A stretch of 64,000 bases of DNA from Sambucus nigra. Lineage: Eukaryota > Streptophyta > Magnoliopsida > Dipsacales > Adoxaceae. A model generated the notes under the pieces. That model worked only from the letters and a program-made list of their open reading frames with translations. It searched no databases and had not been told where the DNA came from. Position 1 is the first letter of the stretch. Each line of letters opens with the position of its first letter. Where the stretch lies: the NCBI GenBank assembly GCA_949130495.1, contig OX422207.1, positions 374,749,868-374,813,867 on the forward strand, read 5' to 3'. Shown here piece after piece: positions 11,880-24,335 of the stretch. A program made the translations under genes and the position numbers.

Positions 11880-12985
11880 CGAAGCACCATCATTCATATA
11901 TGGTGCATTATATTATAAAAACCTTACCATTATTGTGGCAAGTTGCCTTAATGGTGCATTATATTATAAAAACCTTATCAAATATTGCGGTAAGTTGTGC
12001 TCAGCAGTGAATTATACTAAAAAAAACTTATCAATATTACGGTAAGTCACACTCCGTGGTGCATTATATTACAAAAGTCACCAAGTAGGCACTATTTTTG
12101 AGAAAAGCCTTGGAATATGTTGTGTTAAGTTGACTTGCAAAGTATAAACAAACCTTAGTAATCAACTGTAAGTTGAATTACAAAGTGTAAATTTGAAACA
12201 AGCCTTAGCAATCAGCTACCAAGTTGACTTATAAAGTGTAAATTTGAAACAAACCTTAGCAGTCATCTGCTAATTTGACTTACAAAGTGTAAATTTGAAT
12301 AAACCTTAGCATTCAGATACTAAGTTGACTTACATAGTGTAAATTTGAAACAAATCTTGGCATTCAAATTCTAAGTTGACTTATAAAGTGCAAATTTAAA
12401 GAAAACCTTAGTATTCAACTGCTAAGTTGACTTATAAAGTGTAAATTTGAAACAAACCTTAATAGTCAGCTGCTAAAATGATTTACAAAGTGAAAATTTG
12501 AAATAAACCTTAGCATTCAACTGCTAAGTTGACTCATAAAGTGTAAATATGAAACAAACCTTAACACTAAGCTACTAAGTTGACTTAGAAAGTATAAATT
12601 TGAAACAAACCTTAGCAGTCAACTGCCAAGTTGACTTACAAAGTGTAAATTTGTAATAAACCTTAGTAGGGAGCTACTAAGTTGAATTACAAATAGTAAA
12701 TTTAAAACAAGCCTTAGCATCCAACTACTAATTTGACTTAGAAATTGTAAATTTGAAACAAACCTTAGCAAAATTTGGTGCTAAGTTGACTAGAAAGTGT
12801 AAAAACAAACCTTAGCAAATATGGTATCAAGTTAAATTACAAAGTGTAAACAAACCATAGCAATACATGTGCTAAGTTTTTTCACAAAGTATACTTTTTA
12901 AGAAAACCTTAGCAAGATTTGTGCCAAGTCACATTTTAAGGTCTATTTTTTTGAAAACTTTAGCAACAGTTGAGCTAAGTTACTA
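11880..12985 (+). repeat. Degenerate tandem repeat array, about 50-57 bp unit
   Basis: About 17 units of 45-53 bp run from about 12120 to 12985. Each is built as 'aaaccttagca', a short variable spacer, 'tgctaagttgacttacaa' and 'agtgtaaatttgaaac'. The half-sites ttagca and tgctaa form an inverted repeat in every unit. A related, longer variant (about 55-60 bp with 'ggtgcattatattataaaaa' and 'ccttatca...ggtaagt') makes up 11880-12075, so the array changes in type along its length. Similar arrays are known inside the untranslated regions of Ogre/Tat retrotransposons; belonging to one here is an inference. Unit divergence is high toward the right end. Confidence 0.8.
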
Positions 12986-13480
12986 AGAATGTGTATCTTT
13001 CACAGTCTCGATGTGATTTAGACGAGTCACTAGCATGTGTATACATAAAATATTTCCCAAATGGATCAAATCACAAGCATGCATAAAATCTTTCCCGAAT
13101 CAGGGGCAACTATAATATTCAGTTTACCATTACATGCTGAATCTGGTAAAAAAAGGGTTATGAACAACCACAATAAAATCACGGATACGTGTTCATTCGA
13201 GAGGAATGGGGGAAACCCCCAAATACTCTTCCAAAACCAAAATAGGGGGAAATTGGACAATCTCAAAGTATATCATTCACATGAAAAAAATGACCATGAG
13301 ATACGTCGGAATAACTCATGAGATCAAAGTATGAAAAAGAGATATGAGATATGAGATCAACATATATCACCAAATTGAAATGAGATATGAGATCAATACC
13401 CACGATCCACAGGTTGATCGAATATATCAAAACCAACTATAATTATTAGGTGCACACTATAAATGTACGAGGGGGGAAAT
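12986..13480. other. Non-coding region with short 'gagatatgagatcaa' repeats
   Basis: Several copies of 'atgagatatgagatcaa'-like words occur between 13290 and 13405. The ORFs on both strands at 13061-13321 overlap each other and show no domain. At the right edge 'acgaggggggaaa' (13468-13480) looks like a polypurine tract. Confidence 0.4.
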
Positions 13481-14160
13481 GTATGAGGGGCTTAACATTA
13501 GGCCTCATATTTAAATTATTAAATCATATTAGAAATAATTAATATTGATAAATTCAATAATACCACATGTGTTTATGCGACTCAAATATTATAGTGCACG
13601 TCCATCATATCGTGCGTATATATATATTATTTATGCATCAATTAGACAATATTCTAGTATTGAGGGTGCAACATATATTATGGGAGGCACTCTATCCAAA
13701 TTGGGATATATGTCACAACAGGTTTTTTGACACTTGTCACATGGCAGCCCAATTAGGTTATTTGTTTGGCTATAAGTAAGCCACACCCCCATACATTCTA
13801 GGGGCATCTTTTGGAAGATAGGAGTTTCTCTCTTAAGAGTCTTAGAGAAGAGGAGACATAATATCTCCATCATCCCACCATTACCATGGTAGAAATCTCA
13901 TATTTAGAGTTAAAACCAAGAGGTTTCTCGAGTCCACCACCTCATACCTCACTAAGAACCACCCCAATGAGTTTTACGGTAAATAGTACAAACATAAAAA
14001 CTATATTGATTTTGATTCCAACTATGACAAATACGTAGGCGCAACTGAATTTTCTTAAGTCAATAACGTACCAAAATCCTGTATTTCCCCAAATTAAACT
14101 ACTCTCTTACAAACAAAACGAGTAAAAACTATAGATTGAGAGTAATATCCATCACCTCAG
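13481..14160 (+). mobile_element. Candidate LTR after a PPT-like tract
   Basis: TGTATGAGGGGC starts immediately after 'acgaggggggaaa'. A TATA-like 'ggctataagtaag' is near 13768-13780, followed by a pyrimidine-rich leader-like region. Unlike the other LTRs in the window there is no second copy, so the right border and family are unknown. Confidence 0.35.
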
Positions 14161-14232
14161 GTTAATTAGTATAAATGGTTACATGGGAAATAAAGTATTG
14201 GAAGATTGAATCTCATTTCATCAATTAATCAA

Positions 14233-14918
14233 ACCTAGAGTTGTCACCCCCTAAATTATCATAAAAGCCTACTATGATTTTGGCATCAAATAATATCCCA
14301 GAGATTACACATGCAAGGTCGTAAATACGGTGCATACATGATATACACCGTTAAATCTCCTAGACACACAATCAAGAACAACCTAACCCATTTAAATCAA
14401 TCTAATCCATCACCAAAGCAAAGCAATCCATTAATCCAAGGTGAGTCCATTCATCTCAACCTAAACCAATTTAGCTACAAAGTTGTAGGTGGTAATTTCT
14501 TACAATGTTTGAATTCAATTCGCACCCACTAAATTAATAGAAGTATTCAAGGAGAATGATTAAAAACACATAACACAATATATACGTGGTTCGATAATGT
14601 TCCTACGTCCACGGGGTTTATGGTTTGTTCTTCTATAACTCAGAGAACTGGTTGGAAGAGTTGTAGTACTACTCCATAATATAATATCACATGCCTCTCT
14701 CAATAAGGGGTATGTTTACATTTATAAAGAACCTTACGAGAGTAATAGGCTCTATTAATAGCTATCCCTAGAAGTTTATACTTATCCCTTATCAATTTGA
14801 ACCATTCCAAGTGATGGAAATATGGGAGTCCTCCATAGCTTGGACTATTAATTAACTATAGGTGTATGTGGGCTATAATGCCTACATTGAGAATGTGCCT
14901 TTACAAAATCAGGAACAA
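14233..14918 (-). repeat. LTR plus 250-bp flank, copy 1 (element A)
   Basis: The LTR (14484-14918) shares with the copies at 20046, 23403 and 34039 the start 'ggtggtaatttc', the block 'tacgtggttcgataatgttc' and 'gtttacatttataaagaac'. The adjoining 14233-14483 matches 19794-20045 closely ('acctagagttgt.acccccta', 'gatatacaccgttaaatctc'). Confidence 0.75.
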
Positions 14919-15112
14919 AGATGAGGGCCTATTTTAGATCTATTGGATTTATGTCTAGGTCATTTGTTGATGCTTTGGTAGGTCTTTTCTCTGTAGGAAT
15001 ACCAAGATTCTTTTGTTGATCAAAGAGAAATTTATGAAAGACATAGAAGTTGAATAGTTTTAGTCTGTTGAGTGTCTAGGGTCACGTTGGTAGGGGAAAT
15101 GCAATCGTCGCT

Positions 15113-18100
15113 TTGGTACTCAGCACACGTGCATCGCAATTGGTATACGAGGAAGAAGAAAGATATTTTACACAACAAAACAACTGTTCCCTCTCTTTCT
15201 ATTCCATTTTAAAAAAAACTATGCAGCTTGGAAGAAAGGTTTCCTCAACTTCGTCTTTCACTATAAGCACACTCGTCTTTTTCATTGTCGTTTTATTGTA
15301 TTATCTCAATTTTTGTTCTCGATTCTTTACCTAAGTTGCCATTTTCTAAACACAGTGTACATAATCAATGAGAGCACCATTAAAAATTTTAAACTTGATT
15401 ATCATGTCCCTTTGTGGGTTGTTGTTGATCTTGTTGAGGGACCATGTGAGATTTTGGAACTTCCTGAAGGCCATTGGCTGCCCTCCATTTTCATAGCTGG
15501 GTGTGGGGTGAGTTTTCCCCCAAACTGACTATTCCTCAAATTTGGTCAATACTTTGATGTGGTCCCTGACAATGTTTCTCGGAATGCATGGAGGATCGTT
15601 AATGGCGTTAACCATATTAATGAATTACATGGTCCCAATCTTGGTGTTAAGGAAATTATGTATAGTTATATGTGGGCTATGATCCATGAGGGTAATTTTA
15701 TTTGAAGATAAGGGTGGATAATAGAGCCTTAGTTATGAATATGCTTGAATCCAATGAATATTATTAGGACCATGGGGTAATCGTGAAGAAGTGGCAACAT
15801 GCCCCACTTTCTGAGGGTCATGTGTATCAAGGGATGATGTGTCCTCAAGAAAGGCAAGACATATGTTAGGTTATGACAGTTGTTTTGATTCTTGCACCCT
15901 TTGTCTCATTTAATTGATTCTAATTTATTTTTATATATTCATGGCAGATAATAGAAAGAATAAACATCCTCTTGATAGTGAAGTCAACATCATTGAACTT
16001 CAGAATGTTTGGGCAATTCAAGAAAGGGTTGAAGTTTCTAATCATCCCAGATCGTCATCCTTCTGATTCGGCTATAAGAGTTCTACTACCTCTTTTATTA
16101 AGAAGCCAGTGGAACAAGTTATGACCATAGAGTTCTACTACCTCTTTTATTAAGAAGCCAGTGGAACAAGTTATGACCATCCCAATTGTGTTGGATGATC
16201 CATAGGCTTCTATCGGAGAGGGATCCAATTCCGAGGGGTCAAGCGAGGAGGGAACCTCTTCATCTTTAAAAAAAAACTTATAGACATTTCAATTGTCCTT
16301 CCTCATGAAGACTCTACTAACATTTAGGCCCCCAAGAGGAAAGTGGTTAAATTGATAAACGAAAGTTTTAATATCAATAAGCTCCCTAGTTATCCATCGA
16401 GTAACGACAAGGAACCTTCTCGAGCGACAAACAAGAAAAATGAGATTGGGGGTCCAGCTAATCCTTTGAATCTAAAGGATTCACCCTCAAAGGACCATGA
16501 ACCTTTTCTAAAGAGGTTCAAAAAATACAATTATCCTTCTTCCCACTAGTTGTTGTGGGGAAATCTTCTTCTGATAAGGGAAAATGTGTTGCCCAATCTA
16601 TGGTCGTTCAACCAAATTTGGTCAGTGGTCTTTCCTGCTGATAGGGCATATACTTTTGTCTTAACCCATGATCATCTTCTCGAACATGCCAATGATAACC
16701 TCTCCCTTGTAAGTTCATCATATAATTCAACTTTAATCCTCTTTTTGTAACTTTTTTCCTTAATTCTTGTTTGTTATCTGTCTTTGTACTTTTTGATTGA
16801 CTATGATACGCTTTAAAAAATTCCTCTGTTGATCCTTCGAAGGTTTGAGCAAGTCCTTGTTGGATGCTCGGTCAATTAATGTGGCACAAGTGATCGAGAA
16901 GAAGAGGTTGGAGCATAAGGTTAAAGATTTTGATAATCATAAGATCATTCTTTATAATGATATTTATGAATCAACTGCCTTGGTCACTACAACTAATTTG
17001 GAAAAAATAAAAGCCAAAAAGGCCAAGGTTGATGTCAATAATGTCAGGAAGAGGGCTGATGAGGCTAAGGCTAAAGCCGAAGATAGACATTCATGCTTGG
17101 ATGGCATGGAGATTTTTTCAAGGACATAGATAAGATTGAATACCTGAGGAATATATTTTTTAAAAATGGTTAGGACCAAGATCTCTCAAAGGATGGTTGT
17201 ATTGAAGACTTCGACCTATTATTGGAACACCATAGATGTCCCCCTCATCAAGTTGAGGAGGAGGACTTTGAAGGGGAGTTAATAGGGAAACTTATTTCTA
17301 ATGAGTTTGTTCAGTTGCAGATCAAGTAAGCTGCTGTAACTAGATCCGGTCAATTGTATACAATTGTTATTTCCTAAACTACCGAGAAGGAGAAGTTCGG
17401 CATGAATTCCCCTAGAGTTATTTAGGAAGATTTGTATTTGCTTTTTCTTTAAACAATTTAGGCTTTTTCCCCTTTTGTAATTCTTTCAATTAAACATCTA
17501 CTTTTGATTTAACCATTGCATTTTGTCTGTTACTTTCGGATGGCTTCTTTTTCTGAGCTTATACGTCTGACCACTCATTCATGCAGTTTAATTTAAGACT
17601 TACAGCATTGGTAGCTACCCAAAATGACTTCCAAAAAATAATAAAAAGGCTATTTGCTACCATACATATTGAAGGCGATGACGATGACCTTGACCAACAC
17701 CTGGATTATGTTGTGATCGATAAAGTAAAAGAGGTTTACTTGGACCGTCATAGCAATTTTCACTGGGCTATGGCAGACAAAGCCTCCCTTTAAGGCATGC
17801 TTTTTATTTCCTAAGGCAATCACAAGGAGTCAATAGCTAAGCTGAAGTTCAAATTTCACCAACGGCTAGTCGATTTAGGTAAAGAGGGTGGGTTCAATAA
17901 GAGATTAGCCTTATTGAGTCTGCCCATTCGAGGAGGAATTTTATTCTTTATCCAAAACTCATGGGTGATCGGGGGGTCGACACTATACATGAGATGGATA
18001 ACAATTAAATGAGGGTCGAGCTTAAAAGACTTAAAACATTCATCTCGACCCAGCAATTTTTGGAAAGAGTTTCATTTTTGGAGGAAGAGAAATCTCAGGT

Positions 18101-18640
18101 AAGGGAGAAGCTAGAGATGACTTAAAAGTATTTAAATGACAAAGATAAAACCATCAAAAATCTTTTTGAGAAGTTTGATCACCTCACATTTCAGTTTCAC
18201 AAGCAACCTCGCCAATTATGAATGGATTGTTAAGACGAGGCCCTTCTTAGCATGGATTCTTCATTGAACGGTGCTCAAAATATTATCTACAAAAATTGTT
18301 GGCTCAATGCCCTCACAAAGGCAAAGGTTCCATAGGATTATGAGTTTGTAGTATTGGTATGGCCCAGGTTACCTTGATTAGAAAAACCCTCCTTATAAGC
18401 TTGATGTTTCGTGGATACTAACGGATGTCATTATAGTTAGCTTGATAAGAAAATAACTCAGTGACTACGGCCTTAATGGAGATTCTAAAATCTACCGACC
18501 TCAACATTTGGTGCATAGGGTGAGTCCTGGGGGGACATCAAGTATTAGATATATGTCTTGATCATTACTCTTTGCACATTGGATGTTTCATTTGCTAGAG
18601 TTGGGAGCTAAATGAACGAGTCATCCCGATCGCGCATTTG
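15113..18640 (+). pseudogene. Antisense ORF of element A, Transposase_28-like plus coiled-coil tail (broken)
   Basis: Runs opposite to the element. Homologous along its length to the ORF at 24336-27720. A likely original start codon ATG is GTG here (15355), followed by YIINES. The N-terminal domain shows PLWVVVDLVEGPC, GCGVSFPPN, then after a stop the block NAWRIVNGVN, equivalent to the Transposase_28 'LGLAPxQLxPNxWR' region. The middle part (15940-16550) is low-complexity and Ser-rich with KDSPSKDHEPFLKRFKK, followed by a charged Lys/Glu/Ala-rich coiled-coil segment (16845-17129). The open frame is cut by many stops and by an exact 52-bp duplication at 16077-16180. Introns are possible, e.g. 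ending at 'ttcatggcag' near 15950. Function unknown. Confidence 0.6.
16077..16180 (+). repeat. Exact 52-bp tandem duplication inside the antisense ORF
   Basis: Unit 16077-16128 is repeated without mismatch at 16129-16180 (starts 'agagttctactacctctttt'). Since 52 is not a multiple of 3 it shifts the frame. The perfect identity contrasts with the strong decay around it, so the event looks recent. Confidence 0.9.
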
Positions 18641-19289
18641 ATCCAACTATATTTACCATTTTGTTGTAAATAGTTTTCTTTTTTTAATTTCCTTGTAATA
18701 ACTTTAAGTGTTAATGAAATTTTTTGCATTTTCCTTCCGTATATAATGTGTAGTATTTTGGTCTTACCTTTTCGGTGATGTCATCACATCAAACCTTAGC
18801 CCTAGAACAAAAAAAAAAAAATGCACCATTTTATGGGGTCACTCCTTGGCAAGAATTTTTGTGACCCAGTTGGTCAGTGGGGCCTAGGGTTTAGTAGTAG
18901 GCCTTTCGTCGGTTGTAAGCCATTGTTCATGTTTTATTACTCGCAAAATCTCTTTATGTTGGCCGATCGACCATTTAGTCTCACACGAAGATCTTTTTTA
19001 AGAGTTGGTTTATGGTCATTGAACTAGTCTGTCTTAAAAGAAGATATTTAAGAAAAGATAATCATCACAGTGATAAATAATATGTTAAAAATAACTCGTT
19101 TAAATAATTTATCTTGTTTATTAAGTACTCATTTGCCTACCACTTGGAACAATGCATAGAGATAAGTGCGAGAAGTTTAAAGAACCTCTTAAAGATACTT
19201 TGAAATTGAAATATACGTAATAAGATCACTCATCAACTTAAAATTTAAAAGTAAAACTTCTTTAAATTTTCCACATTCCAAGATCGAAG
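18641..19289. other. Non-coding spacer between antisense ORF and integrase end (element A)
   Basis: Similar by eye to 27740-28370 in element B ('ttgtaaatagttttc', 'tcctaccttttaattgatgtca'-like block, 'gttttattactcgcaaaatc'). This is the region where the two convergent reading directions meet. No gene. Confidence 0.5.
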
Positions 19290-19793
19290 AACCTCTCTTC
19301 CCTCTATTGGTTATAAGTGGTAGGCTCCCATTAAGTCTTCTCGAATGAATTTTAATGGGCCTTCCCAGTTGGGCCCAAGTTTCTTGTCTGAGAGATTTTT
19401 GGCGTTGCCTAGGATATTTCTAAGTACGTAGTCCACAACCTTTAAGCTTCTCACTTTGACCACCCTATTGTATTACTTAGACAACTATTATTGGTAGGAG
19501 GGAAGTTTTACAAAATCCAATTCTCTTTTTTCATCGGCTAAGTCAAGATCTGATTTGATTGCTTCGTCATTAAGGTTTTGATCGACTAAGGTGGACTTCA
19601 TGGTCGGCAGACCCTCCTCAAGTGAGATGAACTCCTCTATCCCATAGGCCAAGGCAAAGGGTATTTCCCTCGTTGATCACCTACGTGTTGTTCGGAGTAC
19701 CCATAGAACATCGGGGAGTTGGAAGACCCATGATAGAAATGAGCGACCATGTGATAGGATTATTCAAGATATAAGGAAAAGTGTTGGTCACAT
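19290..19793 (-). pseudogene. Integrase C-terminal fragment (element A)
   Basis: The minus-strand translation near 19450-19300 gives, across frames, VVDYVLRNILGNA followed by LGPNWEGPLKF, the conserved end of Tat integrases ('VLRxxxGKLxPNWEGPYKV'). The same region of element B (28390-28560) is homologous at nucleotide level. Stops and frameshifts present. Confidence 0.65.
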
Positions 19794-20494
19794 ACCTAGA
19801 GTTGTTACCCCCTAAATTGTCATAAAAGCATACTATAATTTTGGCATCAACAAATATCCTGGAGACTACATATACAAGGTCGTAAATATGGTGCTTACAT
19901 GATATACATCGTTAAATCTCTTAGGCACAAAATTAAGAACAACCTAACCCATTTAAATCAATCTAATCCATCACCAAAGCAAAGAGGCCCATTGATCCAA
20001 GGTGAGTCCAATTATCTCAACCTAAACTAATTTAGCTACAAAGTCATTGGTGGTAATTTCCTACATTTTTTGTATTCAATACGCACAAGATAAATTAAGA
20101 GATGTATGCAAGGATAAGGATAAAAAACACATAACATAAGATATACATGGTTCGACAACGTGCCTATGTGCACGGGGTTTAAGGTTTGTTTTTTAATTAA
20201 CTCAGAGAACTTGTCGGTAGAATTATAGTAGTTCTTGATAATACAATATAACATAACCCTCTCAATAAGGGGCATGTTTACATTTGTAGAGAAGCTTCGA
20301 AGAGTCCTAAGCTCTCTTGACAACTATCCCTAGAAGTTCGAACTTATACCTTATTAATTTGAACCGTTCCAAGTGAACAAAATGTCGGAGTCCTCCACAA
20401 CTTGGGCTTTTCAATAATTGTAGGTTCACGTGGGCTATAGTTCATGTCTTGAGCACATGTACTGAGTATGTGCCTCTGTAAATTCGGACCCCCC
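19794..20494 (-). repeat. LTR plus 250-bp flank, copy 2 (element A)
   Basis: The LTR part 20046-20494 begins 'attggtggtaatttcctaca' and ends near 'aattcggacccc'. The left part 19794-20045 duplicates 14233-14483. Serves as the 5' LTR of element A on the minus strand. Confidence 0.75.
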
Positions 20495-23402
20495 AAAAGC
20501 ATATTAAATGACATAGAAATAAGGAAACAAGAAATTAGGCAATAAACCGAATTGACAAAGCTTGTAAACTAATTAACAAAGTAAGAAATAAAGAAATACA
20601 ACTTATATATATATATAAGATAATGAATAGTTGTCTTACATAACAACCCTAGGAGAGAGAAAGGAGGAAAGAACTCCCAAATACCAACCAAACCCTAACT
20701 GTCTAATAAAGTCTGAATTTCAAGTAACTAATGAAATCAAAACCTAATTTACATATATAAAGTAAAAGATTAAACAAAAAAAATCTCTAAAAAATATCTG
20801 ATATATGTTATGATCAATCGATCGATAGAAAAACTACTCTAATATATGTCCCCTAATATAAGATCTTTACAAAAACTGAGATTATCAATATATCGATGAA
20901 ACTGATTGATCGATAGTTGATTCTTGTAATTACCCATTAATCTAGAGCCAAAGCAAACTCTGTTTCATCGATCGATTGATGAATTTGATCGATCGATTGA
21001 TGATCTATTTTCTTTGAATGTTTGCTTTAAAATGAGAATTTTTGCATCGAATGGATGCGTATCAAACTTGAAATATCAATAGGCACTATCTTTAGTTCCG
21101 ATATATTTGGATACTATTATCACATAGACCATGGCTGCGACTATGGCAGTCATGCACCTAGAGCAGCCACCACCTGTGGACGCACCTGTACCTACCCCTC
21201 ACATTACATCTTCCTGGGAGCGAGCAAAGAGTGCCTTCAGAAAAGGGTATCCACCAGAGTTTGCATGATCGACAAACCCTATAGTTATACCATAGTTGAG
21301 GAAAACCATTAAGAGGCACGTACATCAAGTGGAGTGCACTGACGTACATAAGAAAATGTTAGTTAGTCATAAATACTTGGTTAAAATTTTCCTAAATATT
21401 TCCTTAACATATAAACTTATTTTATTAGTTGGTTGTCTTCCTTTTGAAGACAAGGAAGGTATTAACTTTTCCCCTTTGAGGTTTTAATCCTCTTTTAGAG
21501 TTGATTATTTTCTAAGAACAATTTCTTATTTAATTTTGCAACATTCTCATTTGATATATACAATTATCTTTTTTACTTTTAATGGATATGTGTATATCAA
21601 TGAGCTTTTTATAACTCAATACTGGTGAGTCATAAAATTAACTTAAACAATCAAAATAAATCATCAACTCTTATTTAAATAAGTTATCTATATTAAGGGA
21701 TTTTGAATACCTCATTGTCTCTTATTTTTCCTAGATCTAAGAGTGGCACTCTAGTTCTTTATGGATGACAAGATTGTGAAATATCACAAACTTCACATTT
21801 ATCGACTATGCAAAAGACTTCTTCTTGGTTTTACATATAAGTATAATGAGAAGTCAAAGGGTTGTTCCTTTACTTCTATAATGATCCGGTTCTTTAATCT
21901 TCAATTCTTTCACAAGAAAATACCAAATCTCACTAGCTGATTAAGAAACTTTCCCCAAAACATCATAATCTAGAAATAGCATAAAGTCTTCAAAGCTTTA
22001 AGTTTTAGTTCATTTTTATTTTCAATACTTAATCGAGAAACAAAAGGGGGTAATGTTTTGTCACCCATTACACTCCAAAATTGGAAAACAACTAATTGAG
22101 TAACACAAGATATTCTTGATCTCCACAACTTGCAATATCCTTTTACAATAATTATAATATCTTTTATTTCCAAAATATATGTGAAATACTTACCATTATT
22201 TTTTTCTTTATGCTCAAAATATATTTTTGAACATAAGTTTCCATGGTATAGTTTCTAATACCCTTTATTAGCCCATAAATAGACCCAAGAGTGAGATGAA
22301 TTTGGTAATTATAAAATTAATGTCAATTTCAAACAAATCTTAAAATTAATAGAACATGATGAATCAATATAGGAGCTAGAAATTAATCAAGCTATAACTA
22401 TAAACAATTTATAGAGAATATAGGGACACTTTGTAAATTGGGATTTAAAGGTGATTCGGCCTTACCTATATCCATGCTCGAGATGGTACTCGAAGAACTT
22501 TACTATCTTTGTCTCACTATAGTAGAACCACTACCTTACAAAGAATTATACATCTTGAAAATCGCAACCCATAAGGTAATTCTTGACCAAAAGAACATGA
22601 TAAATCCCAAGGTCTTATCACACCAGGACATTTGAAAATAACGACACTATCGTTCACGAATATACAATGAAGTTCTACTAGTAATATAAAGAAAACTTAT
22701 TTTAAAACAAATATAAAATAATGTCTCTTAATAAGATTCTTTGTCAAATGAATTTACTATACCACTTTAAAAATATTACATCTCTTATAATCACAATAAC
22801 TTGGATAAAATGGGTTTTAGATTTTAATTCTTGGTACCAATGGCGTTTTGGTTTTGGATTTTGGCTTAAGAGAAATTAGATTTTAGAACTTTATCCAAAT
22901 GAGTTTTGGGTTTGGAACTCTTCTTTTTGTTTTATCAAGGATCTAAAAGACACAAGCTTAAGGAAGGGACTTTAATCTTATAGAGATTTATTATTGTGAT
23001 CTTGTGTGTCATTCAAATGAAGCTTGAAATCTATTTATTGGCTTGAAGTGCAAATATTAGCTGAAGCGGATTGTGATAATTTTTAGAAATTTTGGTATTT
23101 TGAATTTCGAAAGACTATTTGTTGAAAAGTGGGATGAACACTTTTAATTAAATAAAACTAGTTTTATTTGATGAAAACTCCAAGTCATTTAGTTTAACTT
23201 TTGTCAAAGTTATGCAACTTGAGATGGGAAGTTTTACTAAACTAAAACTTCCTTTGAAAAGGTAACATTGTTTAATGAATAATGGTTTTTTTTGTGAGTG
23301 CGGGTGTGCTTAGAGTCATTACTTAATCATACGATATGTGTTACACTATTACATCAATTCCATAATCATTCAATTATATTTTATGAACCTTCTGAGCCTT
23401 TT
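20495..23402. other. Non-coding AT-rich region; ATCGATCGAT cluster at 20810-21005
   Basis: No gene supported. The ORFs at 21055-21312, 21158-21349, 21970-22173 and 22438-22635 overlap on opposite strands or lack any domain. Between 20810 and 21005 there are repeated 'atcgatcgat' and 'gattgatcgat' words, including 'tcatcgatcgattgatga' (20966-20983), probably an old LTR. A TATA repeat lies at 20607-20619. Confidence 0.5.
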
Positions 23403-23838
23403 TGTAGGTGATAATTTCCTACAGGTGATGATATTCAATGAACACAAGACAAACAAGAATGAATGTAACAGAAAGCAATGATATCACACACATAACATAA
23501 GTTGTACATGGTTCGAAAACATGCCTACATCCATGAGGTGCTAGGGTTTGTTCTTTATTACTTTAGAGAACTCGTCGACAAAGCTTTAGTACTTCTTGAT
23601 GCTATAGTATTGCATGCCCCCTCACGGGCGACGGGTTTACATTTATAGAGTAACTTAGGAGAGTCCTAAGATTCGTCAATAAATATCCCAAAGAGTTCAA
23701 TTCTATCCCTTTTAATAATAAGATGTTACAAGTGATTGACTTGAAGGAGTATTCTTTGACTTGGACTCTTCATCAATTATAGGCACATGTGGCCTAAACG
23801 CTCATGCCAAGCATGTGCATGTGTGATTTTGGACCCCA
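23403..23838 (-). mobile_element. 3' LTR of element B
   Basis: Bounded by TG (23403) and CA (23838) on the plus strand. Read on the minus strand it starts TGGGGTCC right after the PPT. Partner copy at 34039-34473. Confidence 0.8.
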
Positions 23839-23853
23839 TAATTTCCCCCAAAG
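23839..23853 (-). other. Polypurine tract of element B
   Basis: The minus strand reads CTTTGGGGGAAATTA directly before the LTR start TGGGGTCC. Confidence 0.7.
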
Positions 23854-24335
23854 TTCAGGGTTGCCTTGAGGTTGTCAGGCTTTATTGCATTTAGGTCGGC
23901 TGTTGATACCTGACAAGTTGTTACATTATGGGAATAGTAGTATTCCTTCTTCGAAAGTTGATGACTATCTTCGTTGGTTGGTCGGAGGGTAGTTTAGTAA
24001 ATGACCCAACAACCAGAAAGTCCTTATCTATTTAGTGCCTTGGGGGCACATTCTAAAATATGGCTTCTTTTCTTAGTGGTGAGGGAATATAACCATCGCT
24101 TTGATAGATGTCACACGCACATGATCATTAAATTTAAGGATCCGTGAGGCCACTTCTCACCACAAAACACCATTCCCTCTCTTTCTTAGTCATTTAAAAT
24201 CCTACGAACTTCGAAGAAGATATTCACTGTTATCATTTCACTGTAAGCACGCTCAACTCCATTTCAATTGCTATTATGCATTTCTTAAGTTTCCCTCCTT
24301 AATTTTCTTCCTTGAGTTACAATCTTTTGACATTG

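Larger units (their letters stand above)
14233..20494 (-). mobile_element. Tat-like element A, internally deleted
   Basis: Two LTR-like copies in the same orientation (14484-14918 and 20046-20494) flank an integrase C-terminal fragment (minus strand, 19290-19793) and an antisense ORF (plus strand, 15113-18640). Read on the minus strand the order is LTR, short leader, INT end, antisense ORF, LTR. Gag, PR, RT and RNase H are absent, so a large internal deletion is inferred by comparison with element B. Each LTR copy is also followed on its left by the same block of about 250 bp (14233-14483 and 19794-20045), which a simple insertion would not give. Confidence 0.65.

Noticed and set aside
11880..12985. 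Repeat array considered as CRISPR
   Set aside because: Units are adjacent and diverged, without conserved direct repeats separated by unique spacers; plant context.
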